NCBI GenBank assembly: GCA_027886175.1
Contig: JAJNNQ010000075.1
Span: forward strand, 1,715,001-1,779,000
From: Phylloscopus collybita
Taxonomy: Eukaryota > Chordata > Aves > Passeriformes > Phylloscopidae
Direction: 5' to 3'
Length of the DNA: 64,000 bases
A program made the translations under genes and the position numbers. Of the stretch, positions 1 through 10,440 are shown piece by piece (the stretch's first letter is position 1; the number at the start of each line of letters is the position of its first letter). The notes beneath the pieces are model-generated. The model saw only the letters and a program-made list of their open reading frames with translations, did no database searches and was not told the DNA's origin.

Positions 1-118
1 TATTCTATTCTATTCTATTCTATTCTATTCTATTCTATTCTATTCTATTCTATTCTATTCCATTCCATTCCATTCCATTCCATTCCATTCCATTCCATTC
101 CATTCCATTCCATTCCAT
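1..118. repeat. Compound pentanucleotide microsatellite: (TATTC)n then (CATTC)n
   Basis: Bases 1-60 are perfect TATTC repeats (12 units). Bases 61-118 are near-perfect CATTC repeats (about 11.5 units). The switch is abrupt, at base 61. The array runs off the left edge, so its full length is unknown. It lies inside the ADGRB1 intron. A Met-Glu-Trp-Asn-Gly peptide repeat read from the minus strand is only a by-product of the repeat. Confidence 0.97.
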
Positions 119-2695
119 CTGTAAGGTCTTTGATGATCCCAGAGGAGAACAGTGGGGCTTGTACAGGTCACAGAGACCTGAGTGTTTAAACTGAGCCAGA
201 ACCCCCCTTTCCAGTCCCCAGGATGGGGTTTCCCACATTTGCCTCATCCACAAACCATTGTGACCACAGGCCAGAGGGACATTCCCAGCAGGAGCTGCCC
301 CTATGGGGATTCACTGCAGGTGACAAGGTGACCTCTTTGCCACGTGCCAGGCTCTAACCAACCTCCTCCTCCAGGAGCTGGATAGGAGTATCAGGTCTTG
401 CTGTCAGCTGGTGAGGTTTGGATTTAAGCTAAAGGGGACATCAGGTAAAATCTCCAATGATTTCAGCAGTTTACACAGGAAAATTTTACACAGTGCTTCC
501 TTCCTTGCCCCATGTTTTGCTGTCCATCTCTCACCACATCCAACCTCTGCTCTCAGGGGATGTCCAGATCAGACAACAGGGACAGACATGTGGAGAAGCA
601 AGGAGCTGGAATGCAACACACCCTCCTGAGAGGCAATGAAAATGCACTCACCCAAATCCCTTTGCCATTTGGTTGGCAAATCCAACCCCGAGGCAAAACC
701 AAAGCTAAACACTTTATCTGCAAGCTCAGCTGCTCCAGCCAGGGGGTTTCTTGCTGGAGGAACAGTGTGTGTCATAAGGAGCTGAAGATGTCAAGGAGAG
801 GTTTGAGATCTGCCCCTGGGCAATTACTCACAGCTCTTTATCAATCTCTGGAGCTTTCATGGCCACTACAGCTCATCTCAAACATAGGAAATGACTTATC
901 AAGTTATTCCTGCCCTGGGTGAGATTGGGGATTCGAGGGGAGGGGAGATGTGTCACCCAAGATGATTCCTGCAGCAGGGAGGGTGGAAGCTGATTAATTT
1001 CTGTGCCTCTGGTTCCTCTTCCACATCATGGACCCCATTCAGGAGCCACTCAGCCACAAATCCAGGCAGAAGCTCAGCCCTGCTGAGGAGACCAAAGCGT
1101 GTTTTGACCAAAGAACACGGCAAACATGAAGCAAAACTTCCCAACAACAAGAGAGATTTGGAGGGTTTGTCCTGCAGTGAGAGATTTATGGAGCCCAGCC
1201 TACTTAGCACAGCAGAGGTTGGGATGGAACTTGTTCAGGGACCCCTCCAGAGATCAGACACTCTGAGACATCCTAATAAAGGTGACAGAGGTGGAAAAGC
1301 ACCTAAAAGTGGAAGATGAAACACCACTAACAAAACAGAAGTGGTGAGCATTGGGAGGAAGGGGGATTTGATTTTTTTCAGAGCAAAGGGGACAGCAAGA
1401 GAATGGAAAAATACAACAGGAAAGCAGGAAAATCCCCAGCACTTCAGTCTACATTGTTGTGTTTCAGTTATCCATTCATTATAAAAACCCCTCCAGCCCT
1501 GGAGCCACCTGATTTATCAAGAAGCAAATAATATAATTTGGAGGCAGTTATGGCCATGTTTTGCAGTCAGCATCCTGGATGCCTCCAAGGTGAGGACATG
1601 GAGAGCAGAAGGACCAGAGAAGGATGTTTATCTCTTTGGGCCACCAAAATGTGACAGCACTGCAGTGGTCTTCCAGGAACAGCTCACACTGAGACAAGAC
1701 TAATTAGACATTCATTAAGTGCCTAACTCAGCACAGCACTTAAGCACACATTTAACCTTCTCTCATTACAGGGTCACATCATCATCCTGTTAAAGCCCCA
1801 GCTCCAATTACAGAAGTCAGCTCACATTTGAGAGGGCCACCAGCATTTCAGACTGTGAAGAACCAATGCCCAGCATTTCAGGAGGTTTTCACTTCTTCAC
1901 TCTCCTGCACTTGCACGCCAAACCTATTCCAGGAATGCCAGCTTGCATCCCAAAAAAGTGAGTTTACATCTAAACATCAGGACCTACAGACAAACCTCTG
2001 TCTTCTCCCCACGTTTCCTGAGTCAGCCAAGGGAGATGTGATAATGGTCAAAAAATAGTTCCCATGCTGAATTGTCTTCTCATGGAAAACATTCCCAGTT
2101 CAAGCCTTCCCAGGGCAGCAGCAGGAGGCAGCTGCCCAAGATTTCAAAGCATGTCTTGCTGATCACCAGGACAAGCTCCATGTGCAGCAAGACCAAAATA
2201 TCTGGGAGATAACCTGAGGGATTCCTCTGCAGCTCACCACTCGCCTGCTGTACACTCTGCAATGTCTGTGTGGGGCAGTGAGTGCAAAGAGAGGCTCACT
2301 AAACCTGGGAAGCAAATTTGGAGCAGTTTCTCCTTCCTCCAGACACAGAAGAAGAGGTGTTCTACATAAAACAGGGTCACTTCGGCAGAGTTTCTTTGTG
2401 AAGTCCCTCAATAAATGATCATAAACTTCTCTGTGCGTCTGAGCCAGGTATAAAATCACTGGCCATGAGTAAAAACAGGCTGACAGTTCTGTCTTCTTGA
2501 GAGTCCCTGTAGTTCTGGAGCAACAGGATCCTCTTGGAGTGAAGCTTTTCACAGGGACCTCACCCACAGACCGTGAGCCACAGCACATCTCATTGTAGAT
2601 TTGCACCCATCCACTTGCTTTGGACACACCCAGGGAATAAAAAGGCACGTTAGGGAAAGTCAGGTTTCGTGTTTCAGGATGGAATCTGGGTATCT
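119..2695 (-). other. ADGRB1 intron, no internal feature recognised
   Basis: Unique non-coding sequence of the intron that follows the first coding exon. I looked on the minus strand for a thrombospondin-repeat exon (WSxW, CSxTCG-type motifs) and found none. The open frames here are short and unrelated to any family I know. Confidence 0.6.
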
Positions 2696-2780
2696 GGCAA
2701 TTCTGAGGATGGTTTGAGTTGGAAGGGACCTCAGAGATCGTCTCATTCCAACCCCCCTGCCACGGGCAGGGAACCTTCCA
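2696..2780 (-). mobile_element. CR1 LINE 3'-end scrap
   Basis: Reads as the reverse complement of the CR1 tail: a TGGTTTGAGTTGGAAGGGACC-like start, then the ATC-TC-TCATTCCAACCCCCCTGCCA segment and GGCAGGGA. About 85 bases remain. It is in the sense orientation of ADGRB1 within its intron. Confidence 0.85.
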
Positions 2781-2925
2781 CATTCCTTCTTGTGCCTTTA
2801 AAATCATCAGAGTAGATTAGTACAACTCACACATCTCCACTTGTTCCAAGATGAAAGTGTTAAGACAAGCCCAGAAACAACAAATGACTCAGAAAGCAGC
2901 AGGGAAGGAAAATAGCAATGATAAT

Positions 2926-2972
2926 AAAAAAAAAAAAAAAGAAAAGAAAAAAAAAAGGGAAAAAAAAAAAAA
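2926..2972. repeat. A-rich purine tract
   Basis: Runs of A interrupted only by single G or GGG, about 47 bases. Simple repeat; an in-frame lysine-rich peptide over it has no meaning. Confidence 0.9.
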
Positions 2973-2979
2973 GCTTGTT

Positions 2980-4937
2980 GGGGGGAAAAATGCTACAAAT
3001 ACAATCAGAACAGCAATGATTGCAATAACGAGCATCAGCACTTGGAAATCAGGAACCCTATCAAAATATTCCACCCACAAAATGCTGTTAAGGGACTGCT
3101 GACTCCCTGTCCAAATTGGATCTCGCCTCCATCTTCCTGATCAAGCCTTTGCATAAATCAAAACAGACACAGTGACAGACAGAGCAGCACATGGAGAGCC
3201 CGGGCACCCTGCAAGCATCGTTTCTGTGTGGATGGCATCCCACCAGCCAAGATGATAATTCCCTGTCTTCAGTATGGAGCAGATGTGAGCAGCCAGCAGA
3301 AAAATTATCTCCACTCTACAAATATTTGACACCCAAAAAGGATTTTGATTCAGCCACCCTTGAGCCTCTTTCATATTTACTTTGTGGGAACATTCAGGCA
3401 CTCGAGCTGGACTAGGAGAGATCCCTACAAAAGCCAATATTAAGCTTGAATGCTTCAGGATTTGCTGAAAATCTTATTTCAAATTTCACCTTTGGTTGCA
3501 GTGAGAAAGGTCACACTGCTTGGGTGGAATGCATAAATCACCCAATCAGCAAATTCCAGGCTTGACACATGACTGAACTCCGAGGAGGCTCCTCAGGAGC
3601 TGTTCACACAGGAGAAAAGGGCATTGCAAGAAAAGAACAAAAACAAAAACAAAAAACACAACACAACCTCCAAAAAGACCCAGCCCAAATCTGGAGAGCC
3701 TTGTGCTCATGGCTTGGGAGGGAGGCACGACTGAAGAACTAATTTGCAGGATTTATGGCTTGGCTGTGCCTTCATGTATTGATCCACAGATGAGTGAGAA
3801 ACAATCTCCCCCAAAATACACTGACAAAAGCACGAGTACCTGATCATATCCTAATCTCTCAGCTAATGCCAGGCTTCAGTCTGCAGGAAAATCACTCTGC
3901 ACAGCCTGAATCTGTGCCTGGTCACCTCCTCCTTCCTACTGCAAAAGCAAATCTGGCCTCTTCCCCTCAACCCTGAGAAATCCCAGCCTCAACAAGGGTG
4001 AAAAAGTCAGGCAGGATCCCCAGACTCCTGACCCAGACAGATGTCAGGTGTCTGCTGGTGGCAGAGGACATTTCAGTCCAGCACCTGAAGGAGATGAGAC
4101 CTTGGGGTGAGGGTGGGGCAAGGGTCTGAGATTCACTGAACTGGAGGCTCCATTCCCTGCCACCCGGATTCCTATTTAGCATCACACCTCTGCTTTACAT
4201 AACCTGCATGCTGGGGTGGGAGGTGAGAATAAACCTGACACAGGTAGTGAGAAAAAGGCTTCACTTTCAGATCCCCCCGAGTCCCTTCTGCTTTGCAAGG
4301 CCGTGCCCCGTCTCTGGAAGGAGCATTTCCCTCCCCAGAAAAAAATCAGACTTTGGGATCATCCCAGCTTGACTCACAGCCCTTTTTGTCAAGTCTCTCC
4401 CACCTCTCCTGTCCCTTTCCAGCCCACACCATACTCAGGAGCACAATCAAAACCCAGTGAAACATCTGAGGAACGAGTCCCAGCAAAGGCACCAAGCCAA
4501 CCCCATGGAAGCAGCCTGGTGAATTTTCTTTCTGAAAGCCTCCAGAAGGAAAACGAAGCTGAGAACAATACGAGAGTGCCTTCTGTTGCCATCCCCTTGA
4601 ACCTGACCCAAGAATTAAGTTTTCCCCAGGTAATTAAAAGTGCTTGATAGGGCTGCTGAGAGCAGCCTGCCTCAGGAGATAGCTTGGATCCTGCTTTTTC
4701 TAGGACATCTGTAATTACGTTGGAAAACTGCTCACCCTCAGGTAAGAAACTCCCTCTCGGCAGCTCGGAGGCTGCAGGAGTAAAACAAGCAATGAACAAG
4801 CCCCGAGAATGAATTCAACAACTTGGGGAATATTTAGGGGCAGCTTGTTTGCAATTCCAGTCGCAGGCTCATGAAGAGCCCCGTGGGTTACCTGACCTGC
4901 CTGTCGATTGGGAAATTAGGGTTTGGTTGTTTTGTTG
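2980..4937 (-). other. ADGRB1 intron, 5' part, no exon recognised
   Basis: Unique intronic DNA with a short A-rich stretch at about 3630-3662. A 143-codon open frame on the plus strand (4216-4647) and a 136-codon frame opposite it have no recognisable domain and look like chance frames. Confidence 0.55.
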
Positions 4938-4957
4938 TTTTTTTTTTTTTTTTTTTT
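4938..4957. repeat. Homopolymer T20 (A20 on the ADGRB1 transcript strand)
   Basis: Twenty consecutive T, preceded by TTG-type spacing. On the transcript strand it is an A-tract about 120 bases into the intron. If the intron were retained it would encode the lysine run near the end of the extended frame. Confidence 0.95.
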
Positions 4958-5033
4958 CACACCAGGCATCCACAGATACGGACACAGAGGTGACAGGGAC
5001 AGTGTGAGACTCGTGAGAGGAGAGCCCAACCAG

Positions 5034-5061
5034 CCCCCCCCCCCCTCCCCAACACCCCCCC
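5034..5061 (-). other. G-run tract just inside the ADGRB1 intron
   Basis: The plus strand has C runs of 12, 4 and 7 in 28 bases, so the nascent ADGRB1 RNA carries G7, G4 and G12 runs starting about 19 bases after the donor. G-triplets close to a donor are known intronic splicing enhancers, and this density can form a G-quadruplex. A functional role here is inference. Confidence 0.7.
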
Positions 5062-5073
5062 TGGCCACCCTCC

Positions 5074-5079
5074 ACTCAC
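5074..5079 (-). other. ADGRB1 5' splice donor (GTGAGT)
   Basis: Directly after codon 249 plus one base, the minus strand reads GTGAGT, an optimal U1 match. This gives a phase 1 intron, the phase expected before the next ADGRB1 exon, which in mammals starts the first thrombospondin repeat. The reading frame stays open beyond the donor for about 54 more codons, to a stop at 4918-4916, so splicing here is inferred from homology and donor strength rather than forced by a stop codon. Confidence 0.85.
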
Positions 5080-5827
5080 CCAGGAACTCCGCTCCGTTGC
5101 TGTCCTTGGGGCTGCTCACGCAGTTCTCCAGGTAAATCCCATCCTTGTAGCAATCCTCCTTCTTCCTGGTGAACCCCAGGATCTCGCTGGCCTGATCCAG
5201 GACCTCCCCTCCCGAGCAGGAGCACGGGGTCTGCATGATGCCACACGGGTGGGAGCTGCTGCTGATGGCCAGGCAGGCGTCCAGCCACTTGCAGAGCATC
5301 TGGCAGGCGGCTTTGCTGGGGTTCCTGTTGCCCACCACCAGATACTCCACCGAGAAGTCCCGCTCCTGAGCCTTGGTGGGCTTCCACCGCATGGGCCAGG
5401 TGTCCACGCCCGGCGGGGCCGTCTGCTTCATCTGCAGGAACTGTTTGTTGGACTGGAGGAAGGCAAAGCGGGTGGAGCCGTCGCAGAGCTTCAAGACGTC
5501 GTCGAAGCTCTCCATGCCCAGGTAGGTGCGGGTGGACTCCAGGAAGGAGTCGAACTGGTAGGTGCGGATGTGCTGGTGGTCACATACGCCGGAGGGCTTG
5601 AGGATCTTCATGTACAAAGTGTACCTGCGAGGGTCAGGGTTCTGGATAATCCAAGAGCAGAGAGAGGAGTTCAACGGGAAGACGGCGAAGGAGGAGAAAT
5701 ACCCAAAGAATTTCCCTTGGACCAAAGTGGTGCAGGGAGTTTGTGCCAGGTCCAGAGCCACCACGGTCCACACAAAGTAGAGTGGCGATACCAAAAGCAG
5801 GTTCAGGGCGGATCCAATGCTCCTCAT
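5080..5827 (-). CDS. ADGRB1: ADGRB1 (BAI1) first coding exon, partial CDS
   Basis: Start of adhesion G-protein-coupled receptor B1, a neuronal and glial plasma-membrane receptor known in mammals for phosphatidylserine-dependent engulfment, synapse organisation and anti-angiogenic N-terminal fragments. The exon gives 249 complete codons plus one base. Residues 1-24 form a hydrophobic signal peptide. The rest is the cysteine-rich CUB-like N-terminal domain, with cysteines at 32, 57, 82, 115, 175, 179, 185, 195, 202, 204, 226 and 236 and an N-glycosylation sequon at N53. Stretches such as [14 protein letters not shown] (32-45), [12 protein letters not shown] (63-74), [15 protein letters not shown] (90-104), [12 protein letters not shown] (160-171) and [10 protein letters not shown] (193-202) are ADGRB1-like rather than ADGRB2 or ADGRB3, by recall of the human paralogues. 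The start is supported by an in-frame TGA at 5854-5852 upstream of the ATG. The thrombospondin repeats, GAIN domain and seven-helix region lie in exons beyond the left edge. No truncation or frameshift is seen. Confidence 0.95.
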
Positions 5828-5881
5828 CCTAGGTCTCTGGTCCTCTGGAACTCAAAGTAAATGTCAAGCAGGTGCCAGATC
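5828..5881 (-). other. ADGRB1: Putative 5' UTR segment of the ADGRB1 exon, with candidate splice acceptor at 5883-5882
   Basis: Upstream of the ATG the minus strand reads back through an in-frame stop (5854-5852) to a TTATGTCCAG sequence. It is preceded by a pyrimidine-rich stretch containing CTGCTTTTCCTCT. That is a plausible acceptor, placing the exon start at 5881 with 54 bases of UTR. Mammalian ADGRB1 has its start codon in a second exon, which fits. Other AG dinucleotides upstream cannot be excluded without transcript data. Confidence 0.5.
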
Positions 5882-8454
5882 CTGGACATAACAGGGACCA
5901 GCTTAGAGGAAAAGCAGAGTTTAAGAGGCTCTGGATCCGAAATCAAGCCGATCCTCCCATGTCTGGATTTGAGCTCCCTCCTGTGGCCATGAATACCTGG
6001 AAAAAACAGGGAAGGGAAGGAGGAGGGGAGAGAAACAGAAGAGATTTGGGATTTGGCGGTTTTGGCGGTACTTTGTTGTTGTTGTTGTTTTTATTAACCC
6101 TTCGCAGGGCTGAGAACCCACACGGCAGCCCCAGTCCCAGCACTGCTCACGGGGGGAAGATGCAGCCCCACATCACCATGTCCAGGCTTGGTTTGGGGGT
6201 GTCCCCACTCCCAAGAGGGGACCAGCTGTGACTCACCCGGGGGTGAACATAGCTGTGACCTGCTTTGCTCCTTCCCAGTGCCCCCTGCCCATGCTGATCC
6301 CTCCGCTGAGCCGAGCAGAGCCCTGGCAGTGAATTTGAACCATCTCCCCCAAAAAAACAGGATTGGTATCTGGCTTAGGGAGTCTCCAGCTCTCTCCACC
6401 CCACGGGAACCAGGATGCTGGCTCAACGCAGACCTCAGGCTGCACCTGGGGAGGGTGGGCTGGAGGTCAGCATGGCCAGCTGGGCTCTGCCTCCTCTCTT
6501 CCTTTTGCCAGCACTTGGTTTTTAGCCTCATAATGTCCCTCCCTCTCTCTCTCCCTTCCACCAGAACAGTGCAGGGAAGGGAGTTGTTGCTCAGGAACGT
6601 AGCTCTGATATAACCCTGAGGCCAGGCAGGAAAATGGATGGAGCTGTACACCCAGTACAGGAGCGAAAAAGGACAACAGAGACAGATTTTATGTCTTCCC
6701 ACATCAGGCATCCACCTCTCTTTTCACCCCTGAGTGCAGGACACCCCAAAGCCTGTGGTGCTGTAGCCAGGCAGAGGGTGAGAGCCCTCTGGGACAGTCC
6801 CAGGACCTCCTTCAGCCGCCAAAACCCTTCATCCAAAGTAGAATCCGCCCTGCAAGGCCCTAAGGATGCATTCCTGCAACCTTCTGTGGCACAGATTCCT
6901 CCTTCAGCCCAGCCAAGAGGCTCCTTTGCGCTCGTGTAAACCTCCCTCTTTCTTACCCCAACAAAAGACCCTCCTGTGGTCCCTTCCCTCCATCTCCTCT
7001 CTTTCCAGGAGAGAAGAGAGAAGGGGAAATAAGATCAGCAGCAGGACTTTCCTGATCTTGTACCCCCTCCTGCCATCATCCACCCCCAGATTTGGGGAGG
7101 GGCACTGTTACCAGCTGCAGGAGGGGCAGACCCTCAGAGTCTGGGGCAGGGCTCCTTCACTGCTGATCACACAGCCGTGGTACCTTTTCCCTCCCACCTT
7201 TACAGCTTTTTCCCTTCTTCCCCTCTCAGCTCACCCCCGGTGGTAGATAAAATCAGCCGTTTCCCCTTGGGTGAGGCTCGTCCTGACCCTGCAGCACTTG
7301 CTGCCTCCACAACAGATCTGCTGCCCCACTTCCAAAGGGAGGAAGATTTCCCTATCAAGTCAGACAACCGCCACCATTTCGGGAGACTTCTTCGCAGTTC
7401 ACCGTGAAAAGCCCCAAAGTGCTCAGGGCCCCTGCATGGAAATGCAAACAGCCCAACTCTAGAGGGGGCAAACATTGCCCTGGGCTGCAACCTCCAAACA
7501 ATTCAGATCATCTGGGATGTCTGCCACCATCAGGGTGGCACTGGCAGGAAGGAATTAGGATGAGAGACGATGGAGAGGGGCGTCTGCATCCAGGGAGGAG
7601 GGAAAACTGGTTTTCATTGCAGCCAGCTCCAGCCCCACGGTGTCCCCACTGCTGTCCCCAGTGCTGCCATCTCCCACCCCGTGCCAGGCTCTGCCTTCCC
7701 AGACTGCAAACAGAGGGAGCTTCCACCACAGCCGCACAAATTCCCAGCAAATCCACACTTCGGGCAGCTAAACCCAGCCCCAGGAGAGTGGAAAACCAGA
7801 TGAGAAGCCCACAGCCCATCCTGTGGATCTGGGGAGAGATGAGAAGCTAAATGCACCTCCACACTCACTCAGTTTCTCTCCCTGCTCTATTTCAAAGACT
7901 TGTCTCTGCATCTCCCTTCTTCTGCCAAGACCTTTTCTTTTGGGCAGGAAAGGGTTAGGGAACTGGAAAGTCAGACCTGCTATTTGCAAACTGTGTTTCA
8001 TCCCAGCTCCAAATCACTGCAGCCCCTGCCACCAGATTCCTGAGTGTGTGTTAGACCTGACACTAATCAACACGGAGTCCAAATGCATTCGGACTTAAAT
8101 TTTTTACAAGTCAGATCCCCACTCCTGGCTGGTTTGCAGCCTGCAAATCTCCTGCCTGCCTCTGGGGCCAGAATTCAGGAGTGAAAAGGGGATGAAAACC
8201 TGGTCTTGCTTGCAAAGAAAAGAACAGGCACCTACCAAACATCTTACAAATTAAATTTCCTGATTAGCAGGGGGGGCTTGCCTAAATAGAACCATGGACA
8301 CTTTAAATATCAGATTCGGGAGCTGAAAGGCTCCTGCTTTATCTGAAACTCAGAAAGGGGCCACTGGCTCTCTTAGGGCAGTGATGGAAAAGCTCATTCT
8401 GTTTGCAAATCCAAAGTCTACCCAACCTTCACCCTGGTGAGCCAGCCAGGGCTC
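5882..8454. other. Non-coding DNA immediately upstream of the ADGRB1 coding exon
   Basis: Probably a 5' intron of ADGRB1, if the acceptor at 5883-5882 is real. It holds a short (TTG)5 repeat at 6073-6088. Several open frames of 70-205 codons on both strands overlap one another and have no recognisable domain. No CpG-island promoter is apparent in the first 2.5 kb. Confidence 0.5.
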
Positions 8455-8807
8455 ACAGAATCATGGAATATATTGAGTTGGAAGGGACCCACAAGGATCA
8501 CAGAATCACAGAGCGGGTTGGGCTGGAAGGGACATTAAAGATCATTTTGTCCAACTCTTTCTCATGGGCAGGGACACCTTCCACTATCCCAGGCTGCTCC
8601 AAGCCTTGTCCAACCTGGCCTTGAACACTTCCAGGGATGGGGAATCCAGAATCTCTCTGGGCAGCCTGTGCAGGGCCTCACCACCCTCAGAGCAAAGAAT
8701 TTATTCCCAATATTCAATCTAAACCTGCCCTGTGTCAGTGGGATGCCAACCCCCCTTGTCTTGTCACTCCATGCTCTCGTAAATAGTATCTCCATCTTTC
8801 TTGTCAT
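8455..8807 (-). mobile_element. CR1 LINE 3' fragment with a second, nested CR1 tail
   Basis: The minus strand reads the end of the CR1 reverse transcriptase (GRFRLNIGNKFFALRVV-like, about 8805-8680) and then the standard CR1 3' tail. At the 3' end there are two successive tail starts, at about 8455 and 8498, each with CACAGAATCA and GTTGG-GG-TGGAAGGGAC, implying a nested or duplicated end. Confidence 0.92.
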
Positions 8808-10100
8808 CTTGAACTCTGGTCCAGACCAGAAACCTGCCTTTCCTGGTTGGAAGCAGGAGCCAGCAGTGCCTCCATAGCAACCAGATGATGAGGAGACAGG
8901 GTTTGTTTTGAAATCCAGTCCCTAATGGTGACTTCAGTGCCTGGGATTCAGCCCAGGCCTCCTGCTCTCCACAAACTCAATTTTTCTCACGCTGACCACA
9001 GACCTGCTTCTGTCTGAGGATGTGATGAGCACAAAACAAATTCCCCCTCACTGCCCCTGTCTGGGAAAAGCACCATAAAAGCCCACAAACTTTTACCAGA
9101 CCTGTTACGGTTGTTAGGTCTCACAATTGATCTCCCCTCAGTGCAGTCCCATCTGGAAGGTTTCACCATAAGGAACATGAACATATTCCTTTTTTTCTCT
9201 TTCAACCAATCCCTGCTGAAGTGGGAATCTTTAACTCAGAGCAGGAGTGGATGGGCAAAGCCCTCTGCAGACCTGGATCTTTGGCCCAACAGGTGTTGGA
9301 CCTGGCAGGGAGGGAAGCTGCAACAGGCACCTGAGTGGCTCAGCAGAGCTCCATCTCCTACATTTCCATCCCAAGAAAACCCCAAGGGGGACATACAACC
9401 ACAGGCTGCAGCCTGCAGCTGGGGAAGTGATATTAAATGAGTGAAAAAACAGATTATTGCAGTGGTGGAGGTCACGTTTCTATGGCACACAGTCAAATTT
9501 ACCCACATTCCCTTGGTTTTTGCCACAGTCAGTGTCTGGGTAGCCTGGCTGTTTCTGGAATTTTGAGTGATGGAAGAACATCCCTGCCAGGCCCCATCCT
9601 TTGGCTCCAGCTTGGAGCACACAACACCTCCCCTAACCTTGCCTTCCATCTCTGCCTGGGAGATGGGTCTGGCACAGCAAGGCCTGGGGACAGCCAGTGA
9701 CACTGGAGCACCCTGGGCTGTCCTTTGCCTGCCTTTCTCAAGGACAAACCAAAATACTGCTGCCTTTGTGTGTGTGTCCCTGGAAAACAAAATGGGGTTT
9801 TCACCCCAAAAAACCCACAGAAAGAGGCTGAAAAGTTTGGTCTGAATGATCCTTCTGCCTTGGTTACCTTGTGCAGGTCTCAGGGGTGACAAAGAAGGGG
9901 ATTATGAAGAGCTGCGAACCACCAGTGAGGCTCCTGCACCCTCACACAACTGGGCACAGCCCTGGTAGCTTTTTTTACCTCCTTGCTGAGCATTTGTCAT
10001 CCCACTCTGGCATCCACTGGATCAGAAATCCACTGGGACAGAACTTCACAGCTCAGATCAGAACCAGGCAAGGACTAAATCACAGTTTATACTTGGGCTG
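8808..10100. other. Unique non-coding sequence
   Basis: No repeat or gene recognised. The longest open frame (218 codons, minus strand, 9236-9892) shows no domain, signal peptide or codon pattern that would support a gene. Confidence 0.5.
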
Positions 10101-10353
10101 CCCAGGGGGTTTAGGCATCCAGTTTGTGCTAGCCCTAGTGAATTCTGGAGCCCTAGGGGTTTAGGCATCCAGTTTTGCACTGGTCCCAGTGAATTTTAGA
10201 GCTCTAGGGGTTCAGGCTTCCAGTTTGCACTGGTCCCATTGAAATTTGGAGCTCTAGGGGTTTAGGCATCCAGTTTGTGCTGGTCCCATTGAAATTTGGA
10301 GCTCTAGGGGTTTAGGCTTCCAGTTTGTGCTGGTCCCAGTGAATTCTGGAGCC
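10101..10353. repeat. Minisatellite, about 5 copies of a 50-bp unit
   Basis: A unit built around CTAGGGGTTTAGGCATCC-AGTTTG-GCTGGTCCCA-TGAA-TT-GGAG repeats five times. The TTTAGGC/TTCAGGC landmark falls at 10110, 10160, 10211, 10261 and 10311, a spacing of 50-51 bases. Copies 3 and 4 share GAAATTTGGAGCTC while copies 1 and 5 share GAATTCTGGAGCC, so the units have diverged and been partly homogenised. Confidence 0.95.
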
Positions 10354-10361
10354 TGCAAGCC

Positions 10362-10440
10362 ACAGAATCATCAAATTATTGGGCTTGGAATAGATCTCCA
10401 AGGTGAGCAAGTCTGAGCTTTGACCACACACCACCATGGT
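10362..10440 (-). mobile_element. CR1-like 3' tail fragment
   Basis: CACAGAATCATCAAATTATTGGGCTTGGAATAG-type sequence, then ATCTCCAAGGTGAGCAAGTC and ACCACCATGGTGG. This resembles the CR1 tail variant that reads GAATCATTAAGGTTGGAAAAGACC on the reverse strand. It abuts the minisatellite. Confidence 0.65.

Noticed and set aside
50..253. Repeated Met-Glu-Trp-Asn-Gly peptide
   Set aside because: Translation of the CATTC pentamer microsatellite, not a protein repeat.
2163..2807. 214-codon minus-strand frame in the ADGRB1 intron
   Set aside because: Begins inside a CR1 tail and continues through unique intron without any thrombospondin or other ADGRB1 motif, so it is not an exon.
4216..4647. 143-codon plus-strand frame rich in Ser and Pro, in the ADGRB1 intron
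   Set aside because: Low-complexity composition with no start context, domain or partner exon; opposed by a frame of the same size on the minus strand.
1..5079. Second coding exon of ADGRB1 (first thrombospondin repeat)
   Set aside because: I searched the minus strand for WSxW and CSxTCG-type codons before the left edge and found none; it must lie outside the window.
5249..5860. 203-codon plus-strand frame across the ADGRB1 exon
   Set aside because: It is the antisense shadow of the GC-rich coding exon; its amino-acid pattern follows from the ADGRB1 codons and no domain is present.
9236..9892. 218-codon minus-strand frame
   Set aside because: No recognisable domain, overlapped by frames of similar length on the other strand, and in a moderately GC-rich region where long chance frames are common.
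10101..10353. CRISPR-like regular array
   Set aside because: The units are directly adjacent with no unique spacers, and the genome is vertebrate; it is a minisatellite.
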